Shown here piece by piece: positions 30,484 through 41,097 of a DNA stretch of 64,000 nt; position 1 is the stretch's first letter, and each line of letters opens with the position of its first letter. The position numbers and the translations under genes are program-made. Origin of the DNA: Prochlorococcus sp. AG-347-E23. Lineage in GTDB: Bacteria; Cyanobacteriota; Cyanobacteriia; PCC-6307; Cyanobiaceae. The DNA is taken from assembly GCA_003281685.1 (NCBI GenBank), contig QCBH01000001.1:62001-126000 (forward strand), given 5' to 3'. Under the pieces are notes generated by a model. It saw nothing but the letters and a program-made list of their open reading frames with translations, searched no databases and was not told where the DNA came from.

Positions 30484-30684
30484 ATGTCGCAAACTAAAAG
30501 AGAGCAAGTAATTACTCACATACGCTATTTAAGACAAGAGCTCAGAGAAATGCATTTAGGAATTATAGAAGATGACCTTTTACCTGAACCAAGCGAAATA
30601 AGAGGATTAATTGCTCAGTTTGAAGCATTACTTGAATTAATAGAAGGAAATACTAAAATTCAATCAAACGCTGAAGCGGCTTAG
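30484..30684 (+). CDS. Small hypothetical protein, helical (66 aa)
   Basis: A 66-residue protein beginning MSQTKREQVITHIRYLRQEL, predicted helical with no membrane segment, followed by an AIAQFEALLELI-like amphipathic helix. I do not know a family name. An AT-rich TATAAAAT-type element lies about 25 bases before the start. It is 11 bp upstream of the Ycf20-like gene and is likely co-transcribed with it. Confidence 0.75.
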   Translation: MSQTKREQVITHIRYLRQELREMHLGIIEDDLLPEPSEIRGLIAQFEALLELIEGNTKIQSNAEAA

Positions 30685-30695
30685 TTCAATGCAAA

Positions 30696-31037
30696 ATGGT
30701 TGTTAAACCTCAAAAGACAAAATTTCAGCTAAAAATTGTGGAAAATATTCAGACATTAAGTATTTGGGCAAATAATCCATGGCGAAGATATTCCATATCA
30801 CTTATTACACTTTTAATTGGCTACTTTTTTGGAAGTTCTCTTGGTATGGTAAGTGCCGTTGTGGAACTAATGGATCCTGTAGCTGCTTTCTTATCAGTAG
30901 TTTTTATCGAAATTTTGATAGTTCTGAGAAGAAATTTTAGATTTGAAAGGAAAAAGAAATTTTTAATACTTTTATTGGATTCTTTAAGATTAGGATTATT
31001 TTATGGTTTCTTTACTGAAAGTCTAAAGTTGCTATGA
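30696..31037 (+). CDS. ycf20: DUF565/Ycf20-like membrane protein
   Basis: This 113-residue protein has about three membrane segments (around 35-52, 58-77 and 88-106) and motifs of the Ycf20/DUF565 family (NPWRRYSISLITLLIGYFFG, and FRFERKKKFLILLLDSLRLG near the end). Plant and algal relatives affect non-photochemical quenching, but the cyanobacterial role is unclear. It converges on pyrB with a 2-bp gap. Confidence 0.82.
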   Translation: MVVKPQKTKFQLKIVENIQTLSIWANNPWRRYSISLITLLIGYFFGSSLGMVSAVVELMDPVAAFLSVVFIEILIVLRRNFRFERKKKFLILLLDSLRLGLFYGFFTESLKLL

Positions 31038-31039
31038 AT

Positions 31040-32056
31040 TTATTTTTGGTATTTCTGTAATAGGTAAAGCAAAGCCATTCTTATAGGGATACCATTTGCA
31101 ACTTGATTATTAATTAAGCAATTTGGATACCGATCTACCACTTTACTACTTATTTCAATATCTCTGTTAATGGGACCAGGATGAAGAATTGGAATTGCTT
31201 TATTATTCAAAGATAATTTCTCTGGGGTTAAGCCATAATCCAAACTATATGAATCAATGCTACTTAGTAAATTCTCCATCATTCTCTCTTTCTGGAGTCT
31301 TAAAACAATAATTGCATCTGCAATTTTGATTGACTCTTCCAATGATCTAGAAATTGTTATAGAACCTCTTGATTTAACAGGATCTTCAATGTGATTTGGC
31401 CCAGGGTTTTTTAAAAAATTAATAAATTCATCAGGTATTAATGTCTTAGGACCACACAAGATTATTTCTGCGCCGAATGCACTCAAAGCCCAAAGATTTG
31501 ATCTGGCAACCCTTGAATGATTAACGTCTCCAATTATTAAAATTTTTTTGGAATTTAAAACCTCTGGATTTAGTGTTTTTTTGGAAAAGAATTTTATCAA
31601 TGTATAGATGTCAAGCAATCCTTGGCTAGGATGACTGTGTAATCCATCTCCAGCATTAAGAATCGAAGTCTTGGAATTTATTGCATCAAGTTTTTTAGCG
31701 ATTTCGAAGGTTATGTAACTTGATGAATGTCTGATAACTAATGTATCCGCCCCCATAGCAGAGTAAGTTATGGCTGTATCAATTATTGTTTCGCCCTTAG
31801 TTAGAGAACTAGAGGTTGGTGCAAACGTTTGGACATCAGCAGAAAGCCTTTTCGCTGCAAGCTCAAAACTGTTTTTTGTTCTTGTACTAGGTTCAAAAAA
31901 TAAAGACGTTACCAAAGTCCCTTGTAAGGCCGGTATCTTTTTAGTTCCTGCATTCTTTAGTGCATCAAATCTATTAGCTAATTCAAATACTGACTTGTAA
32001 TCTTTAATTGAAAAATTAGCTAGTGTGTGAATATGTTTATGAGACCAAATTTGCAT
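31040..32056 (-). CDS. pyrB: Aspartate carbamoyltransferase catalytic subunit
   Basis: This 338-residue protein forms carbamoyl-aspartate in pyrimidine synthesis. The carbamoyl-phosphate motif [19 protein letters not shown] and the C-terminal [12 protein letters not shown] are intact, as is HPSQGLLD. No regulatory subunit is nearby. It is 21 bp after the 3-methyladenine glycosylase gene on the same strand, so the two probably share an mRNA. Confidence 0.97.
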   Translation of the reverse strand: MQIWSHKHIHTLANFSIKDYKSVFELANRFDALKNAGTKKIPALQGTLVTSLFFEPSTRTKNSFELAAKRLSADVQTFAPTSSSLTKGETIIDTAITYSAMGADTLVIRHSSSYITFEIAKKLDAINSKTSILNAGDGLHSHPSQGLLDIYTLIKFFSKKTLNPEVLNSKKILIIGDVNHSRVARSNLWALSAFGAEIILCGPKTLIPDEFINFLKNPGPNHIEDPVKSRGSITISRSLEESIKIADAIIVLRLQKERMMENLLSSIDSYSLDYGLTPEKLSLNNKAIPILHPGPINRDIEISSKVVDRYPNCLINNQVANGIPIRMALLYLLQKYQK

Positions 32057-32077
32057 TACGCTTAAAAAGATAAATGA

Positions 32078-32563
32078 TTATTGAAATTTAGGTGTTCTGT
32101 CACCTTTTAATCTTTTACTTACACTCCTACTATTTTTGAGATACCAACGCCATTTTATATTTTTTGCCTTTGATATGCCAATTCTCGTAGTTTGAATAAG
32201 ATCTTTTCTTTTTAGAGTGGAGTCTCTTGGAGAAATCCATAAAGATTTGTTATTGAGAACTTCAAGTGAGTTATATGAAATGTCTACATTGAATGACTTA
32301 GTAACTAGGCCAGGTCCAGAAGCTAATCTTTCTTGGTTTTTAGAGATAAAAACTGATCTTATTAATACACCACTCGCAAAATTTTCTTTATCAGTGACTA
32401 TGTTTAAACAATGATGAATGCCATAAGATTTGTAAATATAAAATGTTCCAGGTTTGCCAAATAATGATTTATTTGATTCGGTCATTTTGCTGTAGCCATG
32501 ACAGGCCTCTTCTTCCTGTGAATAAGCTTCGGTTTCAACAATAACACCCTTAACTTGATCCAT
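32078..32563 (-). CDS. 3-methyladenine DNA glycosylase (AAG family), 5' end cut by an in-frame stop
   Basis: This 161-residue frame has the AAG core: VIVETEAYSQEEEACHGYSK holds the catalytic glutamate region, then GTFYIYKSYGIHHCLNIV and ASGPGLVTKSF. AAG excises alkylated purines. The family normally begins about 40 residues earlier. The missing segment is still present in frame upstream (FYRHSKLVAPDLIGCYLIRQ), but a TGA at 32668-32666 separates it from the natural ATG at 32686, and no ATG/GTG/TTG lies between. Initiation at the ATG at 32563 would lose the conserved LVAPDLIG helix and strand, so the gene may be non-functional. Confidence 0.75.
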   Translation of the reverse strand: MDQVKGVIVETEAYSQEEEACHGYSKMTESNKSLFGKPGTFYIYKSYGIHHCLNIVTDKENFASGVLIRSVFISKNQERLASGPGLVTKSFNVDISYNSLEVLNNKSLWISPRDSTLKRKDLIQTTRIGISKAKNIKWRWYLKNSRSVSKRLKGDRTPKFQ

Positions 32564-32686
32564 CTTATTATTTTGTCTTATTAGATAACAGCCTATTAAA
32601 TCAGGGGCAACAAGTTTAGAGTGCCGATAAAAAAAATTTTTTGGAAATAATTCTTCTTCTATTTTTCAATATTTATCTAATAACAT
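32564..32686 (-). other. In-frame 5' coding remnant of the AAG glycosylase gene
   Basis: Translating upstream in frame gives MLLDKY-stop-KIEEELFPKNFF and then YRHSKLVAPDLIGCYLIRQ joining the downstream frame. The single TGA at codon 7 could come from one base change of a TTA leucine codon. The rest of the remnant keeps family residues, so the change looks recent or is a sequencing error. Confidence 0.6.
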
Positions 32687-32828
32687 ATTTAGCTGAGAAA
32701 GATAATTAAGGCTATTAATTGATATCGATTTTCAAAAATATGTGATGTTTTTTTAATTATTTGAAATTCAAAGGATATTTGAATACAATGTTACTAATAA
32801 ACTCTTATTAATAAAAAATATTAAAAGT

Positions 32829-33122
32829 ATGACAAAAATAACTAAAGAGGAAGTAAAAAAAGTTGCTCATTTAGCGAGATTAGAACTTAATGAGAATGAA
32901 ATTAATAATCATGCAGAACAATTAGAAAAGATATTAGAATATATAAGACAACTTGAAAAAATCGATACAGATGATACACCTTGTACAACGAGGGCAATAG
33001 AAGTTATAAATGTTTTTAGAAAAGACGAAAATAAAAATTTTGATTGCAATGAAGAGCTTTTAGAATTGGGCCCATCGAGAGAAGATAAATATTTTAAAGT
33101 CCCAAAAATTATAAATGAATGA
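32829..33122 (+). CDS. gatC: Glutamyl-tRNA(Gln) amidotransferase subunit C
   Basis: This 97-residue protein matches GatC, which holds together the GatCAB complex that makes Gln-tRNA(Gln) from Glu-tRNA(Gln). The motif VKKVAHLARLELNENEI at the N-terminus and EQLEKILEYIRQLEKIDTDD are typical. Prochlorococcus uses this indirect route, so gatA and gatB should be elsewhere. It converges on crtR with a 1-bp gap. Confidence 0.95.
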   Translation: MTKITKEEVKKVAHLARLELNENEINNHAEQLEKILEYIRQLEKIDTDDTPCTTRAIEVINVFRKDENKNFDCNEELLELGPSREDKYFKVPKIINE

Positions 33123-33123
33123 G

Positions 33124-34146
33124 CTAGTTGCTTCCTATAAATGTTTTATTGACTATTTTTAATAAAAATTTCTTTATTTTATAACTTGGATATAAATTAA
33201 TTATTTTTCTTATTTTACCCCTCTTTTTGCTATGACTCCTTACACCTATTAATAAATCATAAATAAAATTAAAAATGTCTTCTCTACTTTCAAATATCCC
33301 AACCCTTTGGGGAGAACCTTTTTTATCCAATAATGGCTTAGTTTTTTCATAGGCTACTTTGTATTCAAACCAAGGAATCGAAGGCCAAAGATGGTGAATG
33401 AGATGGTAATTTTGACCCATTATTAATAGATTCATAAACTTGCTTGGATAAACTCGAGAATTTATCCATTTATTTCTTGATCGAAAAGGTCTATGAGGTA
33501 AATAATCAAAAAATATTCCTAAAGTGACACCTACCATTAATGCTGGGCCGAACCATAGATTATAGATTAAATTCATAAAATCAAACTTCAAACCTGCCAA
33601 GATAATTGTAATGAATATGGATCTTTCAATACCCCATTGCAGTAATTCATATCTTCGCCAAAGTTTTCTTTGAAAGAAAAATACCTCATGATAAAAAAAT
33701 CTTGGAGCAATTAGCCAAATTGGACCAAAAGTACTGACAATATGATCTGGATCATTTTTTGGATGATTCACGTGAATGTGATGTTGTAAGTGAACTCTTG
33801 TAAAAACTGGGAAGCTAAACCCTAACAAAATTGCTGAGCCATGCCCCATTGCTTGATTTATCCAAGGAACTGGATGCGCAGCTTTATGACAAGCATCGTG
33901 AATTACAGTACCTTCTATATGTAAAGCTAAAAAGGCAGTGGCTACAAGTAAAGGTAAAGGCCAAACACCTCTATACCATTGCCATATGCTTAGAAAAGCA
34001 AGAAAATAACCACCAAAAAATAAACCTAATGTTGGATTCCAAAAACTTGGCGGATCTACGTAATTTTTAATCTCTTTTTGCCAATTAGTTGTTTTCGAAG
34101 AATTAGTATTATTCGTTGTATTTTTACAGGTTAAGTTTGAAATCGT
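33124..34146 (-). CDS. crtR: Beta-carotene hydroxylase (CrtR), start codon non-canonical
   Basis: This membrane di-iron hydroxylase converts beta-carotene to zeaxanthin. The frame from 34146 (340 residues) is open and holds all histidine clusters: HIEGTVIHDACHKAAHPVP (HDACH at residues 83-87), HLQHHIHVNHP and HLIHHLWPS. The first ATG in frame is at 33849, beyond the first cluster, so it cannot be the true start. No ATG, GTG or TTG occurs between the upstream TAA and that ATG. The reading begins with codons ACG (34146) and ATT (34143) followed by SNLTCKNTT; an ATG-to-ACG change or an ATT start are the options. Conserved sequence resumes at KNYVDPPSFWNPTLGL. Confidence 0.85.
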   Translation of the reverse strand, partial: TISNLTCKNTTNNTNSSKTTNWQKEIKNYVDPPSFWNPTLGLFFGGYFLAFLSIWQWYRGVWPLPLLVATAFLALHIEGTVIHDACHKAAHPVPWINQAMGHGSAILLGFSFPVFTRVHLQHHIHVNHPKNDPDHIVSTFGPIWLIAPRFFYHEVFFFQRKLWRRYELLQWGIERSIFITIILAGLKFDFMNLIYNLWFGPALMVGVTLGIFFDYLPHRPFRSRNKWINSRVYPSKFMNLLIMGQNYHLIHHLWPSIPWFEYKVAYEKTKPLLDKKGSPQRVGIFESREDIFNFIYDLLIGVRSHSKKRGKIRKIINLYPSYKIKKFLLKIVNKTFIGSN

Positions 34147-34310
34147 TTCTTAATATTCTTTAATTAATATAACTAATATTTTCTGATGATTGCATATCAA
34201 ATATAAAAATTTCTTTTAAGAGGTATTAAATTTAATTTAATGTGTCAAATTAATTATCTTAAGAAAAAAAATTTTTAAAATATACCTCTTTCAATTATCA
34301 TTTTATTTGA

Positions 34311-34392
34311 GCGGTCGTGGCGGAATTGGTAGACGCGCGAGTTTTAGGTACTCGTATCTTCGGGTGTGGGAGTTCAAGTCTCCCCGACCGCA
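34311..34392 (+). tRNA. tRNA-Leu (anticodon UAG)
   Basis: The acceptor arms GCGGTCG and CGACCGC pair, followed by discriminator A. The anticodon arm CGAGT-TTTAGGT-ACTCG gives anticodon TAG. A long variable arm (TATCTTCGGGTGT-type) is typical of a class II leucine tRNA, and the T-loop GTTCAAGTC is present. It lies 164 bp from the divergent crtR start. Confidence 0.97.
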
Positions 34393-34464
34393 CTTGAGGG
34401 AATTATGATAGAAAGTTTGTTTATCTATATCAACTTCTTATAATTTAATTAGTTACTTAATTTA

Positions 34465-34914
34465 ATGCATAGTTTTCTATTTTATGTGGGAACTTTTTAT
34501 ATGGTAATTGGGACCATTTTTCTATTTATACCGATAATTTATCTTGAGCTTGGCAAACCAAAAGACTTAATAAAAGCTTTTTTAAATTTACTAATAGGTC
34601 TAATTTTAATAATTAAAAATAAAACAATAGACGAATCATTTTTTGTAATTCTCCTCTTTTTAACAGTATTAGTCATTTTTTACCTAATGGAGCTTTTTTT
34701 ATCTAGATGGAACCAATTGACAGATAACGAAAAGAAAAAATTAACTACCTTTTTGGAATTTAAACATAACTTTGCGAAAATATTAGAAGCTATTAATCTT
34801 GGATTTGGTAATTTTACGAAACCTTCAAATTTTTTTAATTTTAGTAGTAATAATAAAAGTACAACCCAAAAAAAGTGGGTAAGAAATGATAAAAATGATA
34901 ATATAAAACTTTGA
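34465..34914 (+). CDS. Small membrane protein, possibly Ycf66-like (149 aa)
   Basis: A 149-residue protein with three hydrophobic segments (about 4-27, 38-50 and 60-80) and a charged C-terminus. The segment YLMELFLSRWNQLTDNEKKKL resembles the end of the Ycf66 membrane module, but similarity is too weak to be sure. The C-terminal third is rich in Asn, Lys and Ser and looks disordered. No function can be assigned. Confidence 0.72.
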   Translation: MHSFLFYVGTFYMVIGTIFLFIPIIYLELGKPKDLIKAFLNLLIGLILIIKNKTIDESFFVILLFLTVLVIFYLMELFLSRWNQLTDNEKKKLTTFLEFKHNFAKILEAINLGFGNFTKPSNFFNFSSNNKSTTQKKWVRNDKNDNIKL

Positions 34915-35033
34915 AATCAAGTAAATAATCTATTTGAAACATCCTCCAAAAACTACAGTTCAATTAAGAAAGAATATAATAAATTAGATTTATTTAAATA
35001 ATTCTTTGCTCACCATATTTCTTATATCTTCGT

Positions 35034-37940
35034 ATGAAATCTCAAAATAATAAAGAACAAAAATCAGACTTTTCTTATAAAGAAACTTTAAATTTACTTA
35101 AAACTGACTTTTCAATGCGCGCTAACTCAGTTGTAAGAGAACCTGAGATTCAGAATTTTTGGGCTAACAATAATATCGATTTCCAATTAGGCGCAACCAA
35201 CTCAGGCGAAATATTTACATTACATGATGGCCCCCCTTACGCAAATGGGGCGCTTCATATGGGTCATGCCCTTAATAAAGTTTTAAAAGACATAATAAAT
35301 AAGTACAAAACTTTAAGAGGATTTAGGGTGCATTATGTGCCTGGCTGGGACTGTCATGGATTACCTATTGAATTAAAAGTTCTTCAGAATTTAAAATCTG
35401 ATGAAAGAAAGAATCTTGACACTCTAAGTCTAAGAAAAAGAGCAACAGATTATGCCCATATCCAAATTAATAATCAAATGGAGGGTTTCAAAAGGTGGGG
35501 CATATGGGGAGATTGGGATAACCCTTACTTAACTCTTAAGAAAAGTTATGAATCTGCTCAGATTGGAGTATTTGGGAAAATGTTTTTAAATGGCTACATA
35601 TATCGAGGTCTTAAACCTGTGCATTGGAGTCCAAGTTCGAGGACTGCACTTGCAGAAGCAGAATTAGAATATCCTGATGAACATTATTCAAAAAGTATTT
35701 ATGTTTCTTTAAAAATTACTAAAATATCTGAAAAGATTTTATTAAATCTCATCCAAGAAAATCCTAATATCAAAAAAGATTTTTTTGAAAATAATTCTTT
35801 CATAACTATTTGGACGACTACTCCGTGGACTATACCTGCAAATGAAGCAGTTGCAGTAAACCCAAAAATAAAGTACGTTTTTGCTATCGATCAAGAGAAA
35901 CGAGTTTATCTTTTTGCAAAAGATTTATCTTCAGAAATAAGTAAGAAATTTAATAAAGATTTTGAGGTACTTTTAGAGGTTAAAGGTTCTAAATTGGAAA
36001 ATATCGAATATCAACATCCCTCAAAGAATAAAAACTGCAGAATTGTAATTGGAGGTGATTACATTACTACAGAATCAGGTACTGGAATTGTTCATACTGC
36101 CCCTGGTCATGGTATGGATGATTTTAATGTGGGACAAAAATATAATTTACCAATAACATGTGTTGTTGATGAAAAAGGTAACTTAAATGAATATTCTGGT
36201 GAATTTGAAGGATCAAATGTCCTAAGAGACGCAAATGATTTAATAATTGAATATTTAGAGGGAAATAATTTGCTTCTATTACAAGAAAATTATAAGCATA
36301 GATATCCTTATGATTGGAGAACCAAAAAACCAACTATTTTTAGGGCAACAGAACAATGGTTTGCATCTGTAGATGGTTTTAGATCATCTGCATTAAAGGC
36401 AATCGAGGATGTTGAATGGATGCCAGTAACTGGAAAGAAAAGAATTTATTCTATGGTTGTTGGAAGAGGAGATTGGTGTATTTCTAGACAAAGGTCATGG
36501 GGAGTCCCAATACCTGTTTTTTACAGTAAAAACGGTAATGATATTCTGCTTAACAGCGAGATAATTGATTATATTCAAAAACTTTTTAGTGAACATGGAG
36601 CAGATATTTGGTGGGATTGGGATGTTAAGAATCTATTGCCAGAAAATTATGCAAAAGAATCGGATCTATGGAAAAAAGGGACAGATACAATGGATGTTTG
36701 GTTCGATTCGGGATCTAGCTGGGCCGCAGTATGTGAACTAAGAAGCGAATTAAAGTATCCAGCTGATCTTTATTTAGAGGGCTCAGATCAACATCGAGGA
36801 TGGTTCCAGTCCTCTTTGCTAACATCTGTCGCAGTCAATAATAAACCTCCATATAAGAAAGTTTTAACTCACGGTTTTGCACTTGATGAAAACGGAAGAA
36901 AAATGAGCAAATCTTTAGGCAATGTTGTTGATCCAAATATAATTATTAACGGAGGTAATAATAAAAAAACTGAACCTGCATATGGCGCTGATGTTTTAAG
37001 GCTATGGGTAAGCTCAGTAGATTATTCAGTAGATGTTCCAATTGGCTCAAATATACTCAAGCAACTTTCAGACGTTTACAGAAAAGTTCGTAATACTGCA
37101 AGATATCTTCTAGGTAATATTCATGATTATGATCCTAAAATTGATTTTTTTGAAATTGATCAATTGCCTCTGTTAGATCAATGGATGTTAGGTAGATTAG
37201 TTGAGGTTACAGATCAAATATCAAATGCTTATGAAAATTATGAATTTTCAAAATTCTTCCAAATTTTACAAAGTTTTTGCGTTGTAGATCTATCAAATTT
37301 TTATTTGGATATTGCAAAGGATAGGTTATATGTAAGTTCAAAATCACAATTTAGGAGAAGATCATGTCAGTTTGTCATGTCAAAAGTTGTTGAAAATTTA
37401 GCCGTACTTATTTCTCCTGTGCTTTGTCATATGGCTGAAGATATTTGGCAAAATATTCCATATACAACTAAAGAAAAATCAGTATTTCAAAGAGGATGGC
37501 CAATCTTTTCGGACTCTTGGAAAAATCAAATTCTTAATGAGCATATTGCGAATTTAAGAAATTTGAGAGTTGAAATTAATAAGGCTATAGAGGCATGTAG
37601 GAACAAACAAATAATTGGAGCAGCCTTGGAAACTGAAGTTAAGTATTTACCTGAAGATAAAGTTGTAAAAGATTCACTTACTTGGCTAAAAGAATTTGGT
37701 AATCAAGATGTGGATTTATTTAGAGATTGGCTTATAGTATCAAATTTCGAAGTGGTAACTGATTTAGTAGAGAATTCTCTAATTATCGATAACAATTTAC
37801 TTGGGAAAATTCAAATAGTAAAAGCTCATGGTCAAAAATGTGATAGATGTTGGCATTATCAAAAAGAAACTTTTAATGGAATCCAAAATACAAAATTATG
37901 CAAAAGATGTTCAAATATTATTAATCTTGAATTAACTTAA
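35034..37940 (+). CDS. ileS: Isoleucyl-tRNA synthetase
   Basis: This 968-residue class I synthetase has the HIGH-type motif HMGH (75-78) after [10 protein letters not shown], the CP1 editing domain ([18 protein letters not shown]), KMSKS near residue 623 and a C-terminal zinc motif ([14 protein letters not shown]). The length is typical of bacterial IleRS. The start ATG at 35034 is the first in a frame with a normal N-terminus. It overlaps a small convergent gene by 4 bp at the 3' end. Confidence 0.98.
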   Translation: MKSQNNKEQKSDFSYKETLNLLKTDFSMRANSVVREPEIQNFWANNNIDFQLGATNSGEIFTLHDGPPYANGALHMGHALNKVLKDIINKYKTLRGFRVHYVPGWDCHGLPIELKVLQNLKSDERKNLDTLSLRKRATDYAHIQINNQMEGFKRWGIWGDWDNPYLTLKKSYESAQIGVFGKMFLNGYIYRGLKPVHWSPSSRTALAEAELEYPDEHYSKSIYVSLKITKISEKILLNLIQENPNIKKDFFENNSFITIWTTTPWTIPANEAVAVNPKIKYVFAIDQEKRVYLFAKDLSSEISKKFNKDFEVLLEVKGSKLENIEYQHPSKNKNCRIVIGGDYITTESGTGIVHTAPGHGMDDFNVGQKYNLPITCVVDEKGNLNEYSGEFEGSNVLRDANDLIIEYLEGNNLLLLQENYKHRYPYDWRTKKPTIFRATEQWFASVDGFRSSALKAIEDVEWMPVTGKKRIYSMVVGRGDWCISRQRSWGVPIPVFYSKNGNDILLNSEIIDYIQKLFSEHGADIWWDWDVKNLLPENYAKESDLWKKGTDTMDVWFDSGSSWAAVCELRSELKYPADLYLEGSDQHRGWFQSSLLTSVAVNNKPPYKKVLTHGFALDENGRKMSKSLGNVVDPNIIINGGNNKKTEPAYGADVLRLWVSSVDYSVDVPIGSNILKQLSDVYRKVRNTARYLLGNIHDYDPKIDFFEIDQLPLLDQWMLGRLVEVTDQISNAYENYEFSKFFQILQSFCVVDLSNFYLDIAKDRLYVSSKSQFRRRSCQFVMSKVVENLAVLISPVLCHMAEDIWQNIPYTTKEKSVFQRGWPIFSDSWKNQILNEHIANLRNLRVEINKAIEACRNKQIIGAALETEVKYLPEDKVVKDSLTWLKEFGNQDVDLFRDWLIVSNFEVVTDLVENSLIIDNNLLGKIQIVKAHGQKCDRCWHYQKETFNGIQNTKLCKRCSNIINLELT

Positions 37941-38272
37941 ATCCAGTTTCTTTGATTCAAAAAGAAAACTGAGTTTTGATTTTCTCTTATAAAATTATCT
38001 TTGGTTTCTGTTAAGGGTGCTTTATAAAGTTTAAAGTTCGTCAGTTTATAACTTAATGCTATAACTTTCTTTTCTAAATCTATTTCAATTGGATGCGTTG
38101 TTGAGCTACTGAAACCTTTGAAAATAAGTATTTCTAATTTTTCTTTGTGATGTTTTTTTAGAATGAAACCTTCTAGTTTCAGTATCCTATTAGGTATCTC
38201 GGAACTTATTTTTTCAAGATTATTTATTAAATCAATTTCGGCCATTTTCAGAAAAGCAAGAGTTTCTTCCAT
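37937..38272 (-). CDS. Hypothetical protein (up to 111 aa)
   Basis: A soluble protein with the segments [20 protein letters not shown] and [21 protein letters not shown] do not recognise a named domain with confidence. The ATG at 38272 overlaps the upstream DUF3177 gene by 41 bp; an alternative ATG at 38245 (MAEIDLINN, 102 residues) would reduce the overlap to 14 bp and may be the real start. It is co-directional with the DUF3177 gene and convergent with ileS. Confidence 0.7.
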   Translation of the reverse strand: MEETLAFLKMAEIDLINNLEKISSEIPNRILKLEGFILKKHHKEKLEILIFKGFSSSTTHPIEIDLEKKVIALSYKLTNFKLYKAPLTETKDNFIRENQNSVFFLNQRNWI

Positions 38273-38855
38273 GTTTAGGTAATTTGATGATTGACCATTG
38301 AATAAGGCCTAAAATATAGATTAATAATGAAAATAATCCCAAAAATTTTGCTATCGGCTGAGTAAAGTTTGCTCCGAAAAAAAAATTAAATAACTTTTTT
38401 ATAATAATATATAAATTTGAAGAAGGCTGAAGCCATATTACACATGCATCTGAGTTAATAAAAGAAAAGCAATTAAAGTTTTGTAGACTCTGAATTAAGA
38501 AACTGAGAGATATGAAAGTTATCGCCCATCTCCATATTTTTGTCGTTGTGGTAAGAGAATAAGAAAAATCATATTCTCTTAATTCATCATTAATATCGTT
38601 CCAAAACCAAACTGAAATTGTTATTAATAAGGTTGCAATATTTGTTATCAAAAGAGCATAATTATAATTTCCTATTAAAAGTAGAAGGCTTATAAAAAAT
38701 AAAAGAGATATTTTCCAATAAATTGATAGAAGTTTATTAACTGCTTTATTTCTTTTTTTTATTGACCAAAACGATAGCGTAATAGGTATACCTATAAGGA
38801 AAATTGTTGAAAGTTGAAAGGATAGCCAAATAGAGAGTTGATTAAAAACGTTCAA
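38232..38855 (-). CDS. DUF3177 family membrane protein
   Basis: This 207-residue protein has about five hydrophobic segments. The C-terminal part FFFGANFTQPIAKFLGLFSL and [16 protein letters not shown] fits the cyanobacterial DUF3177 family as I remember it. It is probably in the plasma or thylakoid membrane with unknown function. Its end overlaps the downstream hypothetical gene, indicating coupled translation. Confidence 0.8.
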   Translation of the reverse strand: MNVFNQLSIWLSFQLSTIFLIGIPITLSFWSIKKRNKAVNKLLSIYWKISLLFFISLLLLIGNYNYALLITNIATLLITISVWFWNDINDELREYDFSYSLTTTTKIWRWAITFISLSFLIQSLQNFNCFSFINSDACVIWLQPSSNLYIIIKKLFNFFFGANFTQPIAKFLGLFSLLIYILGLIQWSIIKLPKHGRNSCFSENGRN

Positions 38856-38975
38856 AACTTTTTATTTTTAAACACATAATAATTAAACATCAAACTGTTA
38901 CTTTTGAACTTACTATTGTCATAGTTATGAATATTATGCATCCTTATATTATTGGCAAAATATATCTAGAAGTGT

Positions 38976-39605
38976 ATGAGACAACATGTTAATCCGCTTA
39001 GTAGTAATTTTAATCAAATTGAGGGAATACCCTCTCTGAGTGAAATGTTTGGTGATTCTAAATTGAATCTTCATCTGGATATAGGTTGTGCTGCTGGTGA
39101 ATTTCTATTCGATTTAGCTTTAATTAACACTAGTTGGAATTATATGGGAATTGAAATACGTGAAAAATTAGTCAAAAATGCTAAATTAAAAGTGCTTGAA
39201 AGAGAAATCAAGAATCTATATTTTCTATTTGGTAATGCTAAAAATATTTTGAATGATGCCCAAAGTAAATTTATTATCAAAAATCTAAAAAGTATTTCTT
39301 TCAATTTTCCTGATCCATGGTTCAAAAAGAGACATTATAAAAGGCGTATAATTCAGCCAGAATTTATTAATTTCCTCTCAAATTCATTGCAAAAAGGGAC
39401 AATTATTTTTATAAAAACGGATGTAAAGGATTTATTCGATTATATGGACTGCACTATATCAAGTAATTTTTATTTTAAAATCATTGACCAAAAAGATTTT
39501 AATTATTCCGAAAGTTTTAATCCAAATAAAGTTAAAACTAATCGGGAAAAGTATGTTATCGTCAACCAGCTTGATATTTTTGAAAGGATTTATATAAAAA
39601 TTTAA
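38976..39605 (+). CDS. trmB: tRNA (guanine-N7-)-methyltransferase
   Basis: This 209-residue Rossmann-fold methyltransferase adds the m7G46 modification in tRNA variable loops. The SAM-binding strand [27 protein letters not shown] and the TrmB-specific [16 protein letters not shown] are intact. The ATG at 38976 gives a normal start; it is divergent from the DUF3177 gene by 120 bp. Confidence 0.95.
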   Translation: MRQHVNPLSSNFNQIEGIPSLSEMFGDSKLNLHLDIGCAAGEFLFDLALINTSWNYMGIEIREKLVKNAKLKVLEREIKNLYFLFGNAKNILNDAQSKFIIKNLKSISFNFPDPWFKKRHYKRRIIQPEFINFLSNSLQKGTIIFIKTDVKDLFDYMDCTISSNFYFKIIDQKDFNYSESFNPNKVKTNREKYVIVNQLDIFERIYIKI

Positions 39606-39612
39606 TTCATCT

Positions 39613-40965
39613 TTAATTAATTATTTTATTAATTTCTAAAAAGAGTTTGTTTTTAATTGCCTTTGATAAAGAATCAACTTTCTTTTGATTTTGGGCCTCA
39701 ACTAGAACTCTTATTACGGGTTCTGTGCCGCTCGGCCTTATAAAAACTCTACAATTATCCGAATATATTGCCTGAAAATTTTCTAGAGTTTGATAAATTA
39801 AGAGTTTTGTTTTTGGATTTAATTTATTAATATTAAAACCAAAATTAATATTAGTCAGTTTTTGGGGAAAAGGTTCGAAACTAGTACTAAGCCAATCACT
39901 TAAATTAATATTTTTATTTTTACAATATTTACAAATTTGAAGTGCAGTTAATATACCATCTCCAGAAAAATTATTAATTTTTGAAAGTATATGACCTGAC
40001 TGCTCACCTCCTAAAACAGCTTTTTTTTCCTTAATAGCGTCATGCACATATTTATCTCCTACATCAGTTCGATATAAAATTCCTCCAATTTTCTTCCAAG
40101 CATTTTCAAAACCTAAGTTTGCCATTTGCGTGGATATTAGTAAATTGTTTGTGAGAATTTTTTGTTCCATTAGTTCTCTACCCCAAAGAAAAAGTATGTG
40201 ATCTCCGTCTAAAAAATTGCCTTTTGAATCTATTCCAATTACTCTATCGGCATCTCCATCGAAGCTAAATCCCATATCTGCTGGACTTTCTCTTAATGCT
40301 TTTTTTAATGGTTCGAGGTTAGTAGAACCACAATTCATATTAATTTTCAACCCATTTTTAGAGTCATTTATAACTCTTACATCAGCACCAAGAGACTGAA
40401 AAATTTTTTTTGCACAGGTTGTCGCTGATCCATGGCAAGTGTCTAATATTATTTTCAACCCACTTAGATTTTCTCCACCCATTGATTGGATGAGGCTTTT
40501 AATGTAGATATTGATAAGATTTTTATTTGTATTTAGGGGGATATCTTTTTTAGGAACTGAAATAATATAATTAGCCTCTTCAATTAATTCTTGAATTTTA
40601 TTTTCAAAATATTTGGTAATTTTTTGACCATTATGATCAAAAATTTTAATGCCATTATATTCTGGCGGATTATGACTTGCAGATATCATAATCCCACTAC
40701 TTAGGTTCTTTTGTTTGATTAAAAAAGGTATAGCTGGGGTAGGGCAGATTCCAAGATTTATATATTCTTTGCCACTTTCATTTATACCTTGCGTTATTGC
40801 CTGAAGCAGAATATCTCCACTAACTCTTGTATCTCTTCCAATTAATATTGGATTTTTCTTCTCTAAAGTCGAACCTAGAGCATATCCTACTTTGTAGGCT
40901 AGAGAATAAGTAATCTCTTCATTAAATTTTCCTCTTATTCCATCAGTTCCAAAGATTGATTGCAT
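39613..40965 (-). CDS. glmM: Phosphoglucosamine mutase
   Basis: This 450-residue alpha-phosphohexomutase converts glucosamine-6-phosphate to glucosamine-1-phosphate for UDP-GlcNAc, peptidoglycan and LPS. It begins [13 protein letters not shown], has the phosphoserine loop SASHNP (95-100), the metal loop [12 protein letters not shown] and the substrate loop [17 protein letters not shown]. The family length is normal. It converges on trmB with a 7-bp gap. Confidence 0.96.
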   Translation of the reverse strand: MQSIFGTDGIRGKFNEEITYSLAYKVGYALGSTLEKKNPILIGRDTRVSGDILLQAITQGINESGKEYINLGICPTPAIPFLIKQKNLSSGIMISASHNPPEYNGIKIFDHNGQKITKYFENKIQELIEEANYIISVPKKDIPLNTNKNLINIYIKSLIQSMGGENLSGLKIILDTCHGSATTCAKKIFQSLGADVRVINDSKNGLKINMNCGSTNLEPLKKALRESPADMGFSFDGDADRVIGIDSKGNFLDGDHILFLWGRELMEQKILTNNLLISTQMANLGFENAWKKIGGILYRTDVGDKYVHDAIKEKKAVLGGEQSGHILSKINNFSGDGILTALQICKYCKNKNINLSDWLSTSFEPFPQKLTNINFGFNINKLNPKTKLLIYQTLENFQAIYSDNCRVFIRPSGTEPVIRVLVEAQNQKKVDSLSKAIKNKLFLEINKIIN

Positions 40966-41097
40966 AGTAAGGTTTCAGGAATCAAAGAGATTTAATGATT
41001 CTTCAATTCTTATTTTATCAGTTGATTAAAAGCTTATAGATTTCAATTCTCTTTATTTGTTTAACTTATTTAAGATGGTTTTAGTTAAATTTTTTTA

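Noticed and set aside
34311-34392. tRNA-Leu and tRNA-Arg as possible integration sites
   Set aside because: I saw no integrase gene, direct repeat of the tRNA 3' end, or change in composition next to either tRNA.
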